Positions 30,291 to 42,724 are shown, counted from the stretch's first letter. The stretch: 64,000 nucleotides of DNA from Conchocele bisecta (GCA_029237695.1 CM055266.1:110501370-110565369), one strand, 5' to 3'. Numbers and translations are program-made. The notes: generated from the letters alone by a model not told the origin.

Positions 30291-31130
30291 ACTGAAGAAA
30301 CCCACAGTTAAAAGTGTAAACCTTTCATAGGCCGAGGATTTTCCGTACTCAATTCAGGACCGTGCACGACTTGGACGGACTAATATGTAATGTATATTGT
30401 GCTTGTTGCAATGAGGTATCGTAGCTAGTTATTTCCGTTTGAGATTATTTATAGAAATGCTGTCCAACTTGTGTAAAGAAGCCATTATAGTGTTTTCGAC
30501 TAGTGTCGATCCAGATCATTATACATATCTGCGCAATCTGATCCGGAACTGCATTATTTGCCAGATTCTGTTTCATATGTGCAGTCTGATCTCGGTCTAA
30601 CCTGTTTGCAGTCTATATTTTTGCAAGTTATTCATTAAGACATAAACGCTAAAATAAACCAAAGGACCGGATCTCTAACATAGATTTACAAAGGGAAATA
30701 ACTAGCTACGATCCCTCATTATGCTTGCTCCGTTTATGTACACGAGGGCCCGGACCGCAGGTAAGACACGTGTTCAGAACACGTTTTCAGACTCAACTGA
30801 GCATGAGGCAGTCTAACGTTAGTTGTGCATGGATTTGAATGAACAAGTGTTATGTTCTAATTGTTTTCCGCGGTGCGCTCAAGCATACATGTAGCGGACA
30901 ACTGTTGTCTTCAATACATGGAAGTGTAGCACGTGCAGCGAACATGACTGGTTTTTGTCACGTGGTGTCTGGGCTGTAAGGCGTGTATGGCCATTCTTGC
31001 TTTTGCAGTCTCTGCATAAACAGGCACTTTTCTCATATGAATGATATGATTAGATTGTTTGTAAATGTTATCTTATTGTACATGTGCAGACTTGTGGGTC
31101 CCGTGCTTTCTAGAGTGGATTTGGCCTTAA
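30291..31130. other. No gene seen
   Basis: A degraded MITE-5 GATC-rich core lies at about 30500-30610. The rest is unassigned, with no splice-supported frame. Confidence 0.5.
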
Positions 31131-31670
31131 GGACCAACTATGTATCTGATCATCGTTTGATTCAAAGATAAGTGTTCCGTAAATGTGATGGATATATACC
31201 ATATATACCCACTACTGTACTCTGTTATTAGCTATCAAATCCATGACAAGTAAGAAGTTACCTGAGTGTGTTGTGCCTGGTGTCTACTCACCTACAATGC
31301 GAGTAAATATGGTTTTACCTATGGGTAACGTGTACAGTAACATAGACTGCTGTGCATCAGATCGGAAAGTTTACACGATGAAATTTATTTTGAGATTGAT
31401 GGGAGAAATGCTCAGATATCTCGTCTCTTGTATAGTTTGCTGGCATAATATTTATAGCTTGCCGTTGTCATATCTGTCTATTATGTATTGCACCAACATT
31501 TATTTGGTTTACTGTCATATTATTTGCTGTATGTGTCAAACTCACGAAGTGGTGAAACTGTACGATGGCTTGTATATACAAAGATGGCGGAGATGGCAAC
31601 GCAATATTCACATATGTTATATTAATTTATTACAGTCTTGCAAATTATTTGCACGGCTTTCGCTGTGAGA
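31130..31670. repeat. Duplicated block, copy 1
   Basis: From CTATGTATCTGATCATCGTT through CTCTGTTATTAGCTATCAAA to GATGGCTTGTATATACAAAG. It matches 33085-33890 (with an extra ~0.35-kb piece there) and more weakly 36733-37110. The plus frame 31243-31668 is open only in this copy and is not preserved in the others, so it is not called a gene. Confidence 0.8.
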
Positions 31671-31850
31671 GAAAACCCGTAATCGAATCCTTACAAATAA
31701 TACACCCGTAATTTCGCGCCTGTTTTCTTGGTAACCATGAGCTACCATGCAAAATGTTTAATTTGCATTACAGTCAAAATAACGTTATTTGAAAATTTGG
31801 AAAGGGTCTCAACTAATATAGAATGTTAATGTGATTGAACACCAGACGTG

Positions 31851-32036
31851 GATCCAGGATTTCGGGTTAGGAGGGTCGTAACTATTTTGCAATACTTGAC
31901 TATATTATCGAACGAGCGTAGCTAGTTCGTAGACTGGCGCATTTTGGAGCAAATATATTGACACTGTCACTGTTACTCGGCGAATTTTAGGGGGGGGGGC
32001 GCCGGATCCGCCCTCCCCCCCTGAATCCGCACATGA
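31851..32036. mobile_element. Deleted FB-11 copy
   Basis: Begins GACGTGGATCCAGGATTTCG and ends at CCCTGAATCCGC. About 230 bp of the centre is missing compared with 32667-33087. Confidence 0.8.
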
Positions 32037-32273
32037 ACACATTCCAAACATGCACTCAAATATATCTGGCTCATAGAAACAACTAATTTGGATAATTACG
32101 AGTAATTTGGATTTCAAAACGTTTACATGACGTCACATTTGACGTAACTTCAAAACGTCGGAAAACACGTCATTGTATAACTATTCATGCGCACATCGCA
32201 ATTCATTGATTATGATCTCCAAAATAGACTAAATGTGCATATATATATCCGCCGTGGAAGTGTAATAAATATG

Positions 32274-32431
32274 ATATTCCATCGTACATGTTTGAATAGC
32301 GGAAATAATACATTCGTGTTCGTCGGCGTCCGTGCAAGCAACTCGTTCGCTACGCTCACTCGTTGCTTACGCGGAAGTCGACGCACACTCGTGTATTATT
32401 TCCCGCTATTCAACATGTACGATGGAATATC
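32274..32431. repeat. 158-bp palindrome
   Basis: GATATTCCATCGTACATGTT / AACATGTACGATGGAATATC at the edges, GAATAGCGGAAATAATACA inside, and a GC-rich centre with CAAGCAACTCGTTCGC / CTCACTCGTTGCTTAC. A foldback element; both flanks reappear joined in duplicate block 2 only approximately. AT-rich target sequence lies on each side. Confidence 0.88.
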
Positions 32432-32666
32432 CTCTATATATCCAATCACTCTTATGAAGCAATTATCATTGAAGTCAAGTACGTGTATCTATCTATGACA
32501 TAATACCATTTGTCTTTAGTTTTACCACAGTGACATCTGTGTGTTGTGTACTGTCCATCTCGACTCATGCAGTAAAGATCAGAACCAGCAGATACACGTG
32601 TTTGTGTTTCATTTCATTTCGGGCCAAATGGACTCCATTATGGAGTCTAGTTAAGGACCAACTACA

Positions 32667-33087
32667 GGCGCGGATCCAGTATTTCGGGTTAGGGGTGTGG
32701 GGGGGGGGGGCGTAACTATTTTGCAATACTTGACTATATTACGCTATGCTCGTTCGATAATATAGTCAAGTATTGCAAAATAGTCGACCGAGCGGAGCTC
32801 GGGATAGCGCTAGGGGGGTAATTTTTTGAAATCTACATCGCATTTCCTGCGTTCTGGCGCATTTTGGAGCAAAAATATTGACACTGTCACATGTAGTATG
32901 TTTAGACATGATTTTTGATTGAAAACGTTTACATTTTGAAACAATAAGACAACGACCGAAAAATGCATGGAATACATGGCACTTTGCATGAAACGTGCCT
33001 TGTAACTTGTAAACAATCTTTACTCGGCGAATTATAGGGGGGGGGCGCTCCGGGTCCGCCCCCCCCCCTGAATCCGCCCATGAACTA
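32667..33087. mobile_element. FB-11 element
   Basis: A 420-bp copy from CAGGCGCGGATCCAGTATTT to CCCCTGAATCCGCCCATGAA. It has a hairpin TTTTGCAATACTTGACTATA and two poly-G/C tracts. Confidence 0.85.
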
Positions 33088-33955
33088 GATACATGATCAT
33101 CGTTTGATTCAAAGATTATTGCTTCGTAAATGTGATGGAATATATGTATAACATATATGTGAATACTGCCTCATTACTGTATTATATACGGCACATGGGG
33201 TGGCCAAGTCGGTTCCAGCCATCAGCCAGTTTCACCAGTTCTGCCGTTTGACAAAGAACTCAAAATTTGAAGAAGAACATATGATATACTGTAGCTAATC
33301 ACATGTACAAAAGCCAGGCGAACGGACTCCTATCAATTATATTACACCAAACTAAAATATGTCAGTTTTCTGGACAGGTTTGTGCCTGTGTTTTTAACAA
33401 CATGAACCACCATTATAAATAGCTTCATACACAGAAAAAATCGCACAGTGTATCACTTTTACCTGGGAAAGCACACAACACATACCATATATACCCACTA
33501 CAGTACTCTGTTATTAGCTATCAAATATAGTGACATGTAAGCAGTTACCTGAGTGTAGTGTCCCTGGTGTCTACTCACCTGCTATGCGAGTAAATATGGC
33601 TTTACCTATGGGTAACGTGTACAGTAACAATAGGCTGTGCATCAAATTGAAAAGTTTACACATTGAAATATATTTTGAGATTGATGGGAGAAATTATCAG
33701 ATATCTCGTCTTTTGTATAGTTTGCTGGCATAATATTTATAGCTTGCCGTTATCATAGCTGTCTATTATATATTGTGGTGAAACTGTACGATGGCTCGTA
33801 CATATAAAGATGGCGCAGATGGCAACTCAATGGTCGATATAGTATACAGTAACAAGACAATATTTACATATGTTATATTCATATATCACATCACTCTTAT
33901 GAAGCAATTATCATTGAAGTCAAGTGTATCTATCTATTACCTAATACCTTGAGAC
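33088..33955. repeat. Duplicated block, copy 2
   Basis: Matches copy 1 to about 33890, then continues AATCACTCTTATGAAGCAAT-like sequence to GTATCTATCTATTAC. That tail matches 32440-32505, so in the first copy about 0.8 kb (including FB-11 and the 32274 palindrome) was inserted after duplication. Confidence 0.8.
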
Positions 33956-34378
33956 TAGTATTTGACTTTTTATTATTTTCCCAAAATTAGAAGTGTGGAA
34001 GTAAGCAAACAGTAGACTGACTATAATTGAGTTATCCAGTCAGATACTAGCACGAGACATGTTATTACCACGGAAATAAAAGTGACTGGGAAAGATATGA
34101 TACCTGACTGGAAAATGCCGTATCTGACTGGATTTCACTGCATCAGTATTTGTCTTATACATACTAGTACATGTATGTTATTATAGTAGGCAAATAAAGG
34201 TCATAACTATATATTAAGTAAATGCATAGTGTGATAAACACATGGCATGCACTCAGTGGTGGTCGAGGACCTTTCAACGGGGCACAAACACGCACTCCAC
34301 GACCGGCGTGTGTGGTCAAAAAATGACAACGATAGTATAGTCCGCAGACGATAACTTGCTACATGTATGTGTTTATTA

Positions 34379-34926
34379 AATAATAATTCCAGCACAAAAA
34401 TATTTACACAATTCCCTAACATTTGATTGGCCCGTAGCAAGTCTCTGTCCAAAATTTATATCCCAGTAAACTCCCACGCCGAACTACTTTCCGTAACCGT
34501 GAGGCGCAGTTAAAATAATTCTTAAGAAAACGGAAGATAAACACATTTTCTTGATTTCTTTCAAATGCTGGAATTGTAAGGAATTAATGGCCTTTTTGTG
34601 GAATTTATCGGGGATATAAACTTGGAAAAGTCGCGGGAATACTGGACGAGGCCTTCCGGCCTTCGTCTAGTATTCCCGCGACTTTTCCAAGTTTATACCC
34701 CGATAAATTCCACAAAAAGGCCATTCATTCCTATAATAACCAATAGGATAAAAATAAACAATTGGCAATAAAAAATTACAATTTTCGAAAAAAAAAAAAT
34801 CTTTCTTTTTTTTTCGAAATTTGTAATTTTTTATCGCCAATTGTTTATTTTTATCGCCAATTGCGAAAGTGGCTTTTCCAAGTTTATACCCCGATACATT
34901 CCACAAAAAGGCCATTCATTCCTATA
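34379..34926. mobile_element. FB-3 element, longest copy
   Basis: From AATAATTCCAGCACAAAAAT, GGCCCGTAGCAAGTCTCTGT and AATTCTTAAGAAAACGGAAG to a core hairpin AGTCGCGGGAATACTGGACG / CGTCTAGTATTCCCGCGACT. It then has a second inverted pair GGCGATAAA-type arms and CCATTCATTCCTATA. About 550 bp; the structure is three nested inverted repeats. The minus frame 34667-34915 is repeat-derived. Confidence 0.82.
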
Positions 34927-35700
34927 TGGGGTCCCGCACATTATGATGTATTGTAGGGTTGTAGGATGTATTTTATTTTTAGTTCATCATTTTGAGATGT
35001 CATTAACATGATTAATATGTACAAAGAGCGTTTTATTTTTTATTACCTGGTACATTAACAAAATTCCATATTTATTCAAAGGAAGTCGATATTTATTTGT
35101 CCAATGCAATTTCTGGTGTGCAATAACTATACGTTATAAGCTACCGACAGCAATAGTGTTTAAGTTGATGCACATACTTTATTTAAATAATTAAAACTGA
35201 TTCACTGTCTTCGCATGCACATACACTGGTGATCACCATTACTGGCACGGTATTGAAATATTTTTTTTAAAAATACTGTGTAAACACTTTTGGTGTTAAA
35301 AACTTGTGGAATAGTTATATAATTAGGTACATATTTAATGTCCGTAACATTATATTTTCACATCATTTGAGGGACCCAATCTTTAATACAAGTACATGTA
35401 TCTTAAAAGTCATGAAACACATACCCGATCTCAGGTACCTTTTATTAGATAAACAAACCAGTTAGTGTTCGTATGTCTCTATAAAGATACAGTTTGGGGA
35501 TAAACATTTGAACATGGCAAGATGATCAAATGAGTATCACAACTTATATGCCTTATGTTGTGGAGAAATAACATTATGAACATATTTATACGTGTGTATG
35601 CATATTTTTATTCCAAAGATTTTGGTTCCAGTATTACGAAGTTTAGTGATGCGGGCCCCAGGTAATTTAGGCTCCCTCTATCAGATCGTGTGCTGCCATG
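34927..35700. other. No gene seen
   Basis: AT-rich. A MITE-2 terminal remnant (ATTACGAAGTTTAGTGATGC, GGGCCCCAGG) sits at 35632-35663. No coding signal. Confidence 0.5.
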
Positions 35701-36005
35701 TTAATGGTACATGCCCAATCAGTAGGCACAACATGTTCTTTATATCAGAGACGTCATCTGAGACATATTCTAGCAAAATAAACATCCATTCACCATTACC
35801 ATGATTACTCTACTTATTGATTTGCTATTTATACACTTTTATCACACGACATTTCCACACCGTTATCAGGGGTGATAACCGTGTTTCCTTAAAATGTTAA
35901 CGGACATTACTATTTACTCTCTATATTTAGTTTTTGATATGCAATGATCATACTTTATATTCCGTCGAAAATATTATTTGTTCAGGTGACTGGCTTATTC
36001 ACTTG
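35701..36005. mobile_element. MITE-9 left portion
   Basis: TTAA followed by TGGTACATGCCCAATCAGTA and the family interior (GGGGTGATAACCGTGTTTCC, GTCGAAAATATTATTTGTTC). The right terminus is missing. Confidence 0.8.
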
Positions 36006-36058
36006 TGTTGCAGATGCTAGAATAAGAACCATTCAGGAGGCGTAGTCATTAATAATTC

Positions 36059-36163
36059 GTTCCGAGTACTTCACTTAATCATGTTTCCGAGTACTTCACT
36101 TAATCATGTTTCCGAGTACTTCACTTAATCATGTTTCCGAGTACTTCACTTAATCATGTTTCC
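36059..36163. repeat. 25-bp tandem repeat, four units
   Basis: Four perfect units of TCCGAGTACTTCACTTAATC plus ATGTT. Confidence 0.97.
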
Positions 36164-36180
36164 AGCTGGGCCCAGTAGTG

Positions 36181-36529
36181 TACGGAGCCCCGCAGGGGAC
36201 GTAGACTTATTTTTGTTGTATAACAATTCGTTCCCACGAAATAACAATTCGTTCCCACGAAATAACATGTTATTTCGTGGGAAGATAATTGTTGTATCGT
36301 GGAAACGAATAGTTAATTGTTAATTCGAGGCAACGAATTGTTAAATTGAGGGAACGAATTGTTATTAAGTGGGAATTAATTGAATTGTTAAATCGAGGGC
36401 ACGAATTGTTATTTCGTGGGAACAAATTGTTCATTCGAGGGAACGAATTGTTAAATTGAGGCAACGAATTGTTATTTCGTGGCAACGAATTAATGACAAA
36501 AATCCATGTCCCCTGCGGGGCTCCGTAGT
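36181..36529. mobile_element. FB-10 foldback element
   Basis: Ends TACGGAGCCCCGCAGGGGAC and GTCCCCTGCGGGGCTCCGTA are perfect inverted repeats. The interior is a string of ~21-bp variants of AACGAATTGTTATTTCGTGG in both orientations. The minus frame 36270-36485 (repeating NNSFPR-type residues) comes from this and is not a protein; similar low-complexity predictions would arise from any copy. Confidence 0.92.
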
Positions 36530-36732
36530 ATTGTATCTGTAAGCAAACATTATCATTTCAATAAATACAGATTGGAACCCGAATTTCTGGTTGCCACGCT
36601 TCACTGGGAAGTGCAATCGAAATGCTAAATCCCACTACGTCAGATACTGCGTACCAACACCAATATTCAGAAAAGAAGTCGGGGTATCATCTCATTTTGA
36701 GGCATGTGACGTGCGAAATGTAACAGTTTTCC

Positions 36733-37110
36733 AGTGTCTTGTAAGCAGTTATCTGAATGTATTGTTACTGTCTACTTGCCTGCTATGCGAGTAAATACGG
36801 ATTTTACCTGTGTCAGATGTACTTCTAATAATAGACAGTGCAATAGTTTGACATTTTACACATGGAAAAAATGTCCATTGTATATTTTGTGAGTGGTGGT
36901 AGAAAAGCTTAGATATCTAGCGTTTTTTTGTAGTCTGCTGAAATAATATTCATAGGACGTTGTCGTTCTATTTATCGGGGACGTATTGCACCAAATTGTG
37001 CTGCCACATTGTTGGCTATACGTGTCAAACGCTCCAAGTGATGAAACTGTCAAATAACATGTACAAACTAAAATGGCAGATATGGTAACACAATGCTCTG
37101 TATAATATAC
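36733..37110. repeat. Duplicated block, diverged copy 3
   Basis: Shares CTGCTATGCGAGTAAATA, TTAGATATCTAGCG-like and GTGATGAAACTGTC phrases in the order of copies 1 and 2, but with many changes. An older copy of the same family. Confidence 0.7.
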
Positions 37111-37339
37111 TCTAAGACGAACGGGGTCAGATTCACATTATATAGATATTCAGTCACATGTATGGTTCTACTATATTTGAAACATAAGGTCATATTCTAT
37201 ATTCAGATCTTAAGATGGAATATGACTACACGGCCGTAGACACCACCACAGCTGCCACGGCGCTCCGTGGCAGTATTTTCAGGAAACACCATTTTGAGGG
37301 TCTAGGTTGACTTTATCATATTTTTCATAACAAAAACAC

Positions 37340-37455
37340 ACCCATTTCATCAGTGGACTAGTCTGAAACTGAAAATCATTTTGTGACGGTTGGATTAATT
37401 GCAAAAGTAACATATCAAAACCCATTTCAATTTCTTAGGGGTGAAAGGGTTAATA
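37340..37455. mobile_element. MITE-6 fragment
   Basis: GTGGACTAGTCTGAAACTGA, ATTTTGTGACGGTTGGATT and end GGGTGAAAGGGTTAA. Confidence 0.7.
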
Positions 37456-37989
37456 ATAGGCATTTAGAGGCGATGTTTTTCTTTCATGACGATTTTTATT
37501 TCTCTGGTTTTCTGCTGGTTTCTAAACCTAATTAGGCAATGTTTAACCATTCTACCATCCCTGCCACGCTTTATCCATCTATGATTACCTGGCGTGAAAA
37601 CCGAAAATATTTGACGTCATGACGTCATGACGTACATGCAATACACAACAGGCGTCCACTGGGAGATGCGACGAAATCGAGACGAGGCTGAAACCGCCAT
37701 TTCATGCGAAGACGACGAACACGGGATCCACGAAGACGTGCGGTCGTTGTGGATACAAACACAACACAAATGGCATGTGTTATGCCAAGAGTGCGATTAT
37801 TATAAAAATGGCACCACTTTGCATCTGTGTGTCGAAAGAAAAAACATGACAGGGCTAAGCAATCTGTGAACGAAGTGAATTATGAGAAAACCGTTTGCGA
37901 CTCTGCAGATGATGATTTGGATTACTTTGCGGACAGTATATAATCCAATCCTGTAATAAATGGTCAGTCATTGGTGGAATTTGAGGTAG

Positions 37990-38200
37990 GCCCTAAATGT
38001 GATAATATCAATTTCAAACTTGACACAGGTTCGCAAGTAAATATATACCAGAGCACGTGTACCGCATCCTTGATCTACAGCACGTATTGCAAAAACCAAC
38101 AAGCATGCTGTCTGCGTATAATGGTGGCACATTATAAAGCATAGGTTACTGTAAATTGCCATGCAGGCGTGCAAACAAGGATCTGTCTATTGATTTCCAT
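37990..38200 (+). pseudogene. Retropepsin remnant of gypsy element
   Basis: The phrase FKLDTGSQVNIY includes the DTG active-site triad expected of an aspartic protease. The following flap and ILG-type motif region is degraded, with LGRNTC recognisable near 38235. Confidence 0.8.
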
Positions 38201-39219
38201 GTTGTCAGTACAGACTAACCACCCATACTTGGTCGCAATACATGCATTGACCTTCAGTTGGTCAAATTAACATGTTTTGTTGAGGCAAACAATGCCGATT
38301 CTTTTAACAAGGAAACTGTATTGTCTGAATATGCAGACGTTTTCAAAGGAATAGGCACGTTTTCTCGTGAATGTACTATCCAAGTTAATCCAAAACGCTA
38401 AGCCTGTTGTACACCCACCACGGCGTGTACATGTAGCACTGCTTGACCGACTCAAATAGGAGCTTGGCAGAATGGAAGAGCAATCCATTACGACAATGGT
38501 CACTGAACGTACTGAATGGGTCAATTCCATGGTCCATATAGAAAAACCCGATACAGGTAAAGTAAGAGTATGTCTTGACCCACATGACCTCAACAAAGCA
38601 ATCGTTTCAACGTAAAATTGATCAGTGCCTTGAAGGTCTAGATGGCGTAGTTTCAATTGTTGACGATATTATCGTTCATGGGAAAACACGTCAAGACAAA
38701 AATATGCACAAAGTTCTACGTCGCATGTTTGAAAAAGGCAACAAACTACAAAACTACAAGGCAACAACGATTACAAGCCCCTTGCGCAAATTACTCACCA
38801 AGAACGTGCTTTTCTCATAGGACAAACCACAGGATGATGCTTTCCGAAAAATGAACGATCTTATCACACAGAATCCAGTCGTGTTATATTATGACTCGAC
38901 AAAGCCAGTGACACGCCAGACTGACGGAAATCACTGACTCCCGTAGAAACCCGATACGCCATGATCGAACTCGAATTGTTCTGTATTTTATTTGACCTGA
39001 AACGGGTTTACCAGTATGTGTACGGACGGACAGTAACAACTCTATTCATGTCAACCCAGATTACAGCGTATATTACTGCAGCTTAAGCAATATGATCTGT
39101 CAGTGAAACATATGTTCCTGGCAAAAACATACTAGTTGCTGATACGCTATCACGCAAGTCAGTACCAGACACATACACTGACCTTATTAAAGGTATGGAT
39201 TCATAGGTACATGCCGTGT

Positions 39220-40230
39220 TGGCGAACATATGGAAATTGCAAACTTGACTGAGCAGGACACACACTTTACTTTGCTCAAAGAAACAATTCTAAAGGGATG
39301 GCCCAATTGCAGAAAGCAATGTCCACCGGAAGTAGTGGAGTATTGGAATTACAGAGATGAACTGACGATAGCAGATTCTCTTATCCTGAAAGGATCCAAA
39401 CTCATAATTCCTACTGCACTCAGATGAATGCCTTGCACATTGGCCATCTAGGCATTCATAAATGCACGAGGCTAGCGCGAGATATAATGTTCTGGCCGAA
39501 CATATCAGCTGATATCACCAACATGGTACAAAGCTGTTCAATGTGCATTGACCATAGAAACTCAAACGTCAAAGAGCCTCTGCTATCACATGCTGTACCA
39601 GATCACCCCTGACAAACTGTTGCTACGGACATTTTCACGTGCAATGACAAGGACTTTCTGGTAACTGTCGACGACTATTACAGTCGTTACTTCGAAGTAC
39701 AACAGTTACACAGCATGCAATCCAAAACTGTCATTGCCAAGTTGAAAAGTGTGTACAGCAGGCATGGTGTACCAAGTACACTTGTGTCAGATGGAGGTCC
39801 GCAATTTGTATCCCAGGAATTTGCTGATTTTGCAAAATAATTGGATGTCCATCATGCCACCTCCAGTCCCAGGTATCCCAGTTCAAATGGCTTAGCTGAA
39901 CGAACAGTGGGCATTGTGAAATACATTTTCACGAAAGCCAACGTGATAGGTACAGACCCATGTTTGGGCATACTGGAATATCGAAACACCCCCATAACTG
40001 GTTTGGAATGGTCACCAGCACAGTTATTCGGAAGGCGACTTCGTCCCAGTTTACCGACCACCTGTGAGCAGTTATTGCCCAAAACACCGGATACTGTTTC
40101 TGTTCGTAACAAAACCACATCCAGTCACAAACAAAGCAAGAAACACCGAGATAAGAATGCCATAGCTTTAAAACAGTTAACACTGGCGACCCTGTCTGAG
40201 TTCAGAAAGACAACAAACTCTTGAAACCAG
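39220..40230 (+). pseudogene. Integrase remnant of gypsy element
   Basis: An HHCC zinc motif (HIGHLGIH...CSMC, 39437-39548) is followed by the catalytic core: ATDIF near 39622, SDGGPQF near 39788 and NGLAERTVG near 39886, which provide the D, D and E. A C-terminal region with RNTPITGLEWSPAQLFGRRL follows. Three in-frame stops break it, but the core residues are all retained, so its loss of function is fairly recent. Confidence 0.88.
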
Positions 40231-40463
40231 CAGTTGTAGTCCAGAAACTCAATAGCAGATCCTAAATGGTGCAAACCGCAGACGGCGCACAATATCACCG
40301 TAACATACGCTTTCTAATGAAAACAAGGGAGAATCCCATTATGCCACAGACCGCTGATTGTGAGTTAATGTTTCAAAAACAAAATGACATTCCAGGCAAA
40401 CCACAAGCTCCACAAATCTGTCAAAGCCATTGTAATAAAAACCAATCCTATAGATTCACCTAG

Positions 40464-41520
40464 TCCACAGGGAAATGCCACGTTACCAGCTGCGATTGCG
40501 CAGTGGTCGTATTGTATAGATAAGAACGCATAAAACTGTATCTACATTGATACATAGTGTACAAGACAATAGCCTAGGACATATACACAGTACAGTGTAC
40601 ATCAATGTGATTAAACTCATTAACAGTTCTGGACATTGACTAGTCTACAATAGTGTAATTCTCCTGAGCCATAATTAGTTATTGATGACAGATAAACTAC
40701 ATTCACTGTTATTTGTCTCTCACACTAGGTATATGGTATGACATATCTAATATATTTGCAATGAGCCGAAACATTGGTTAATTTAACCACTCTCCCGACT
40801 CTTTGTAAAATAAGCAGGCGCAAAATAATATGTCAAATTCAAGCAGGAGTGTTTGTATTAACGGTTTATCTAAATACATGTATCAGCTTAGTCAATAATT
40901 GCATAGTCATATGAAATCATATTATATATGTTTTCAACTTTGGTTTAAAGGGATCCACTCGATATGCACAGCATTTTAATAAAAAAGGAGATGTTTTAAT
41001 ATCACATTCATACATGTAAATGATGTATACAGGTTGTATCACTATGTCATGTAGTTGTCTACCCTGCTGTATTTGAAAAAAAACTTTCCCAAATTTCCAA
41101 TAACTCCTATATACTACTCAAAATAAATAATTGAAACTTTACATGATGGTTCATCAGGATGTTAGTGTATACTGTTATGTAGTTTTGCATTTTTTTTGCT
41201 ACATTCTTGTAACCAATGTTTTTTGTCATCTTTAGACCACGGAGAACAAAACTGTTTTTTTTTCTTCAGCTATGCCATCTACATACATAAACCAATACAA
41301 TTGGGGTTGGTTCCACTTTTTCTGATAACTGGTATGGCGTACATTTTTTTTCTCAAAATGGCCTTTATGTAAATAATATTTATTATGTCTTCACTACGTA
41401 CTGTCTTTAGTAAAGTGTATTTATAGCTAGGTTGTGTTGACTGTTTTTGGAACGTTCTTGGCGAAAACGTTATTTGTATCATCAAAGAAAACATGAGTTG
41501 TTCCTATTTTACGAGTCAGT
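40464..41520. other. No gene seen
   Basis: AT-rich sequence between two gypsy remnants. It could hold decayed LTR sequence but no repeat of it is visible in the window. Confidence 0.45.
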
Positions 41521-41539
41521 AACATACATTATATTCTAA

Positions 41540-42724
41540 CTTTATTAAGGGTATGAATTCACAGGTACATGTAGTATTCGCGAACTTACCTGTCAGTGAT
41601 CACGCGTTGATAAATTGCAAACTTGACTGAGTAAGATGCACAAATGATTCTGCTAGAAAAACGAGTCTAAAGGGATAACTCAATCTCAGAACACAATGTC
41701 CACAGACTAAAAAGCGGCGTTATGGGATTACAGAGATAAACTGAAAGGATGTAAACACATATTTCTGACTAGTCTTGAGTCCAAAAGGTTGCAAGCCGTG
41801 CACAATGGCCATATGGACATTCAGACATGTCTAGACGAGCGCAATATATTATGTTCTGGTAAAATGGTAGGAAGATGTTCAATTGAAGATAGAAACTGAA
41901 ATCCCAAATAAACTCTGATATCACATTATGTACCAGGCCACCCATGACAAAGTATTGCTACAAACAATATCACATGGAATGAAAAGGAATTTCTGGTAAC
42001 ACAGCATGACATCCGAAATGGCCATTGGACAGTTGAAAGGGACTTACAGTAAGCATAGTGTACCAAGTACACATGCACTTGGGAGATGACCACGATAAGT
42101 TCTGCTTTCGGACAAATCCCATTAGTTATCATGTATTATTTATCACTTGTATTGGATGAATAAAATATTGTTTAAAGTAAGTACACATGTGTCAGATGAA
42201 GTATGCAATTTGCCTATCAGAAATGTGTTGATTTTGCAAATGCATGGGGTTTCCTTAATGTCACGTACTCAATGTAGCCAAGGTCCAATGGGTTAGCTGA
42301 GCGAACAGTAATCATTGCGAAACACAGTTTCGTAAAAACAAAAGGTGAATGTACAAGACAGATATTTTGATATACTGGAATATCGAAACTCCCATAACCG
42401 GCACGGAATGGTCACCTGTACAGTTATTGATGGGACAGCAACTTCTATCCAGTTTTCTGACCACTTGTGAGCAGGTATTTCCAATACATGTTTCTATTTG
42501 TGATAAGATCAGATCCAGTCATCAACATCAACAGAGCCAGATAAAATGCATAATAGCTTTAAAATTAAAAGAGCTAAGCATTGGCGATCAGGTTGGACTC
42601 CATAAAGACAGCAAACTGTTGAGACCAGTTGCAGTCTGCTAGCACAATGCCAGATCTTACAGACTGCAGATGGTGCATCATATCGCCGTAACAGACGCGT
42701 TCTCATGAAGCAATGGAGAACATG
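41540..42724 (+). pseudogene. Second, more decayed gypsy integrase
   Basis: It follows the same order as 39180-40370: ATTGCAAACTTGACTGAG near 41615, a zinc-motif remnant near 41800, then ETPITGTEWSPVQLL near 42385 and LTTCEQVFP. The end AAGCAATGGAGAACATGAG parallels AAACAAGGGAGAATCCC. About 130 bp are missing in the catalytic region, with a different insertion near 42080-42180. It is a paralogous copy, not an exact duplicate. Confidence 0.8.

Larger units (their letters stand above)
37627..40463 (+). pseudogene. Ty3/gypsy-type gag-pol relic
   Basis: Parts appear in canonical order: a zinc-knuckle remnant (HHFASVC near 37812), protease (LDTGSQVNIY near 38018), start of RT (RVCLDPHDLNKAI near 38565), late RT (SIVDDIIVHGKTRQ near 38655), RNase H, then integrase. 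About 60 residues of the RT palm are missing between LNKAI and the QRKIDQ block, removing the first catalytic Asp. Stops and frame shifts occur at several points (near 38455, 38614, 38935, 39425, 39610 and 39838). It was a LTR retrotransposon of the gypsy group; I found no LTR pair. It is not functional. Confidence 0.9.

Noticed and set aside
31243..31668. 141-residue plus frame
   Set aside because: Located in the duplicated block; copies at 33.5 kb and 36.8 kb do not keep it open.
36270..36485. Low-complexity NNSFPR-like protein
   Set aside because: Translation of FB-10 interior repeats.
39852..40118. Minus frames opposite the integrase
   Set aside because: Shadows of the gypsy integrase on the plus strand.
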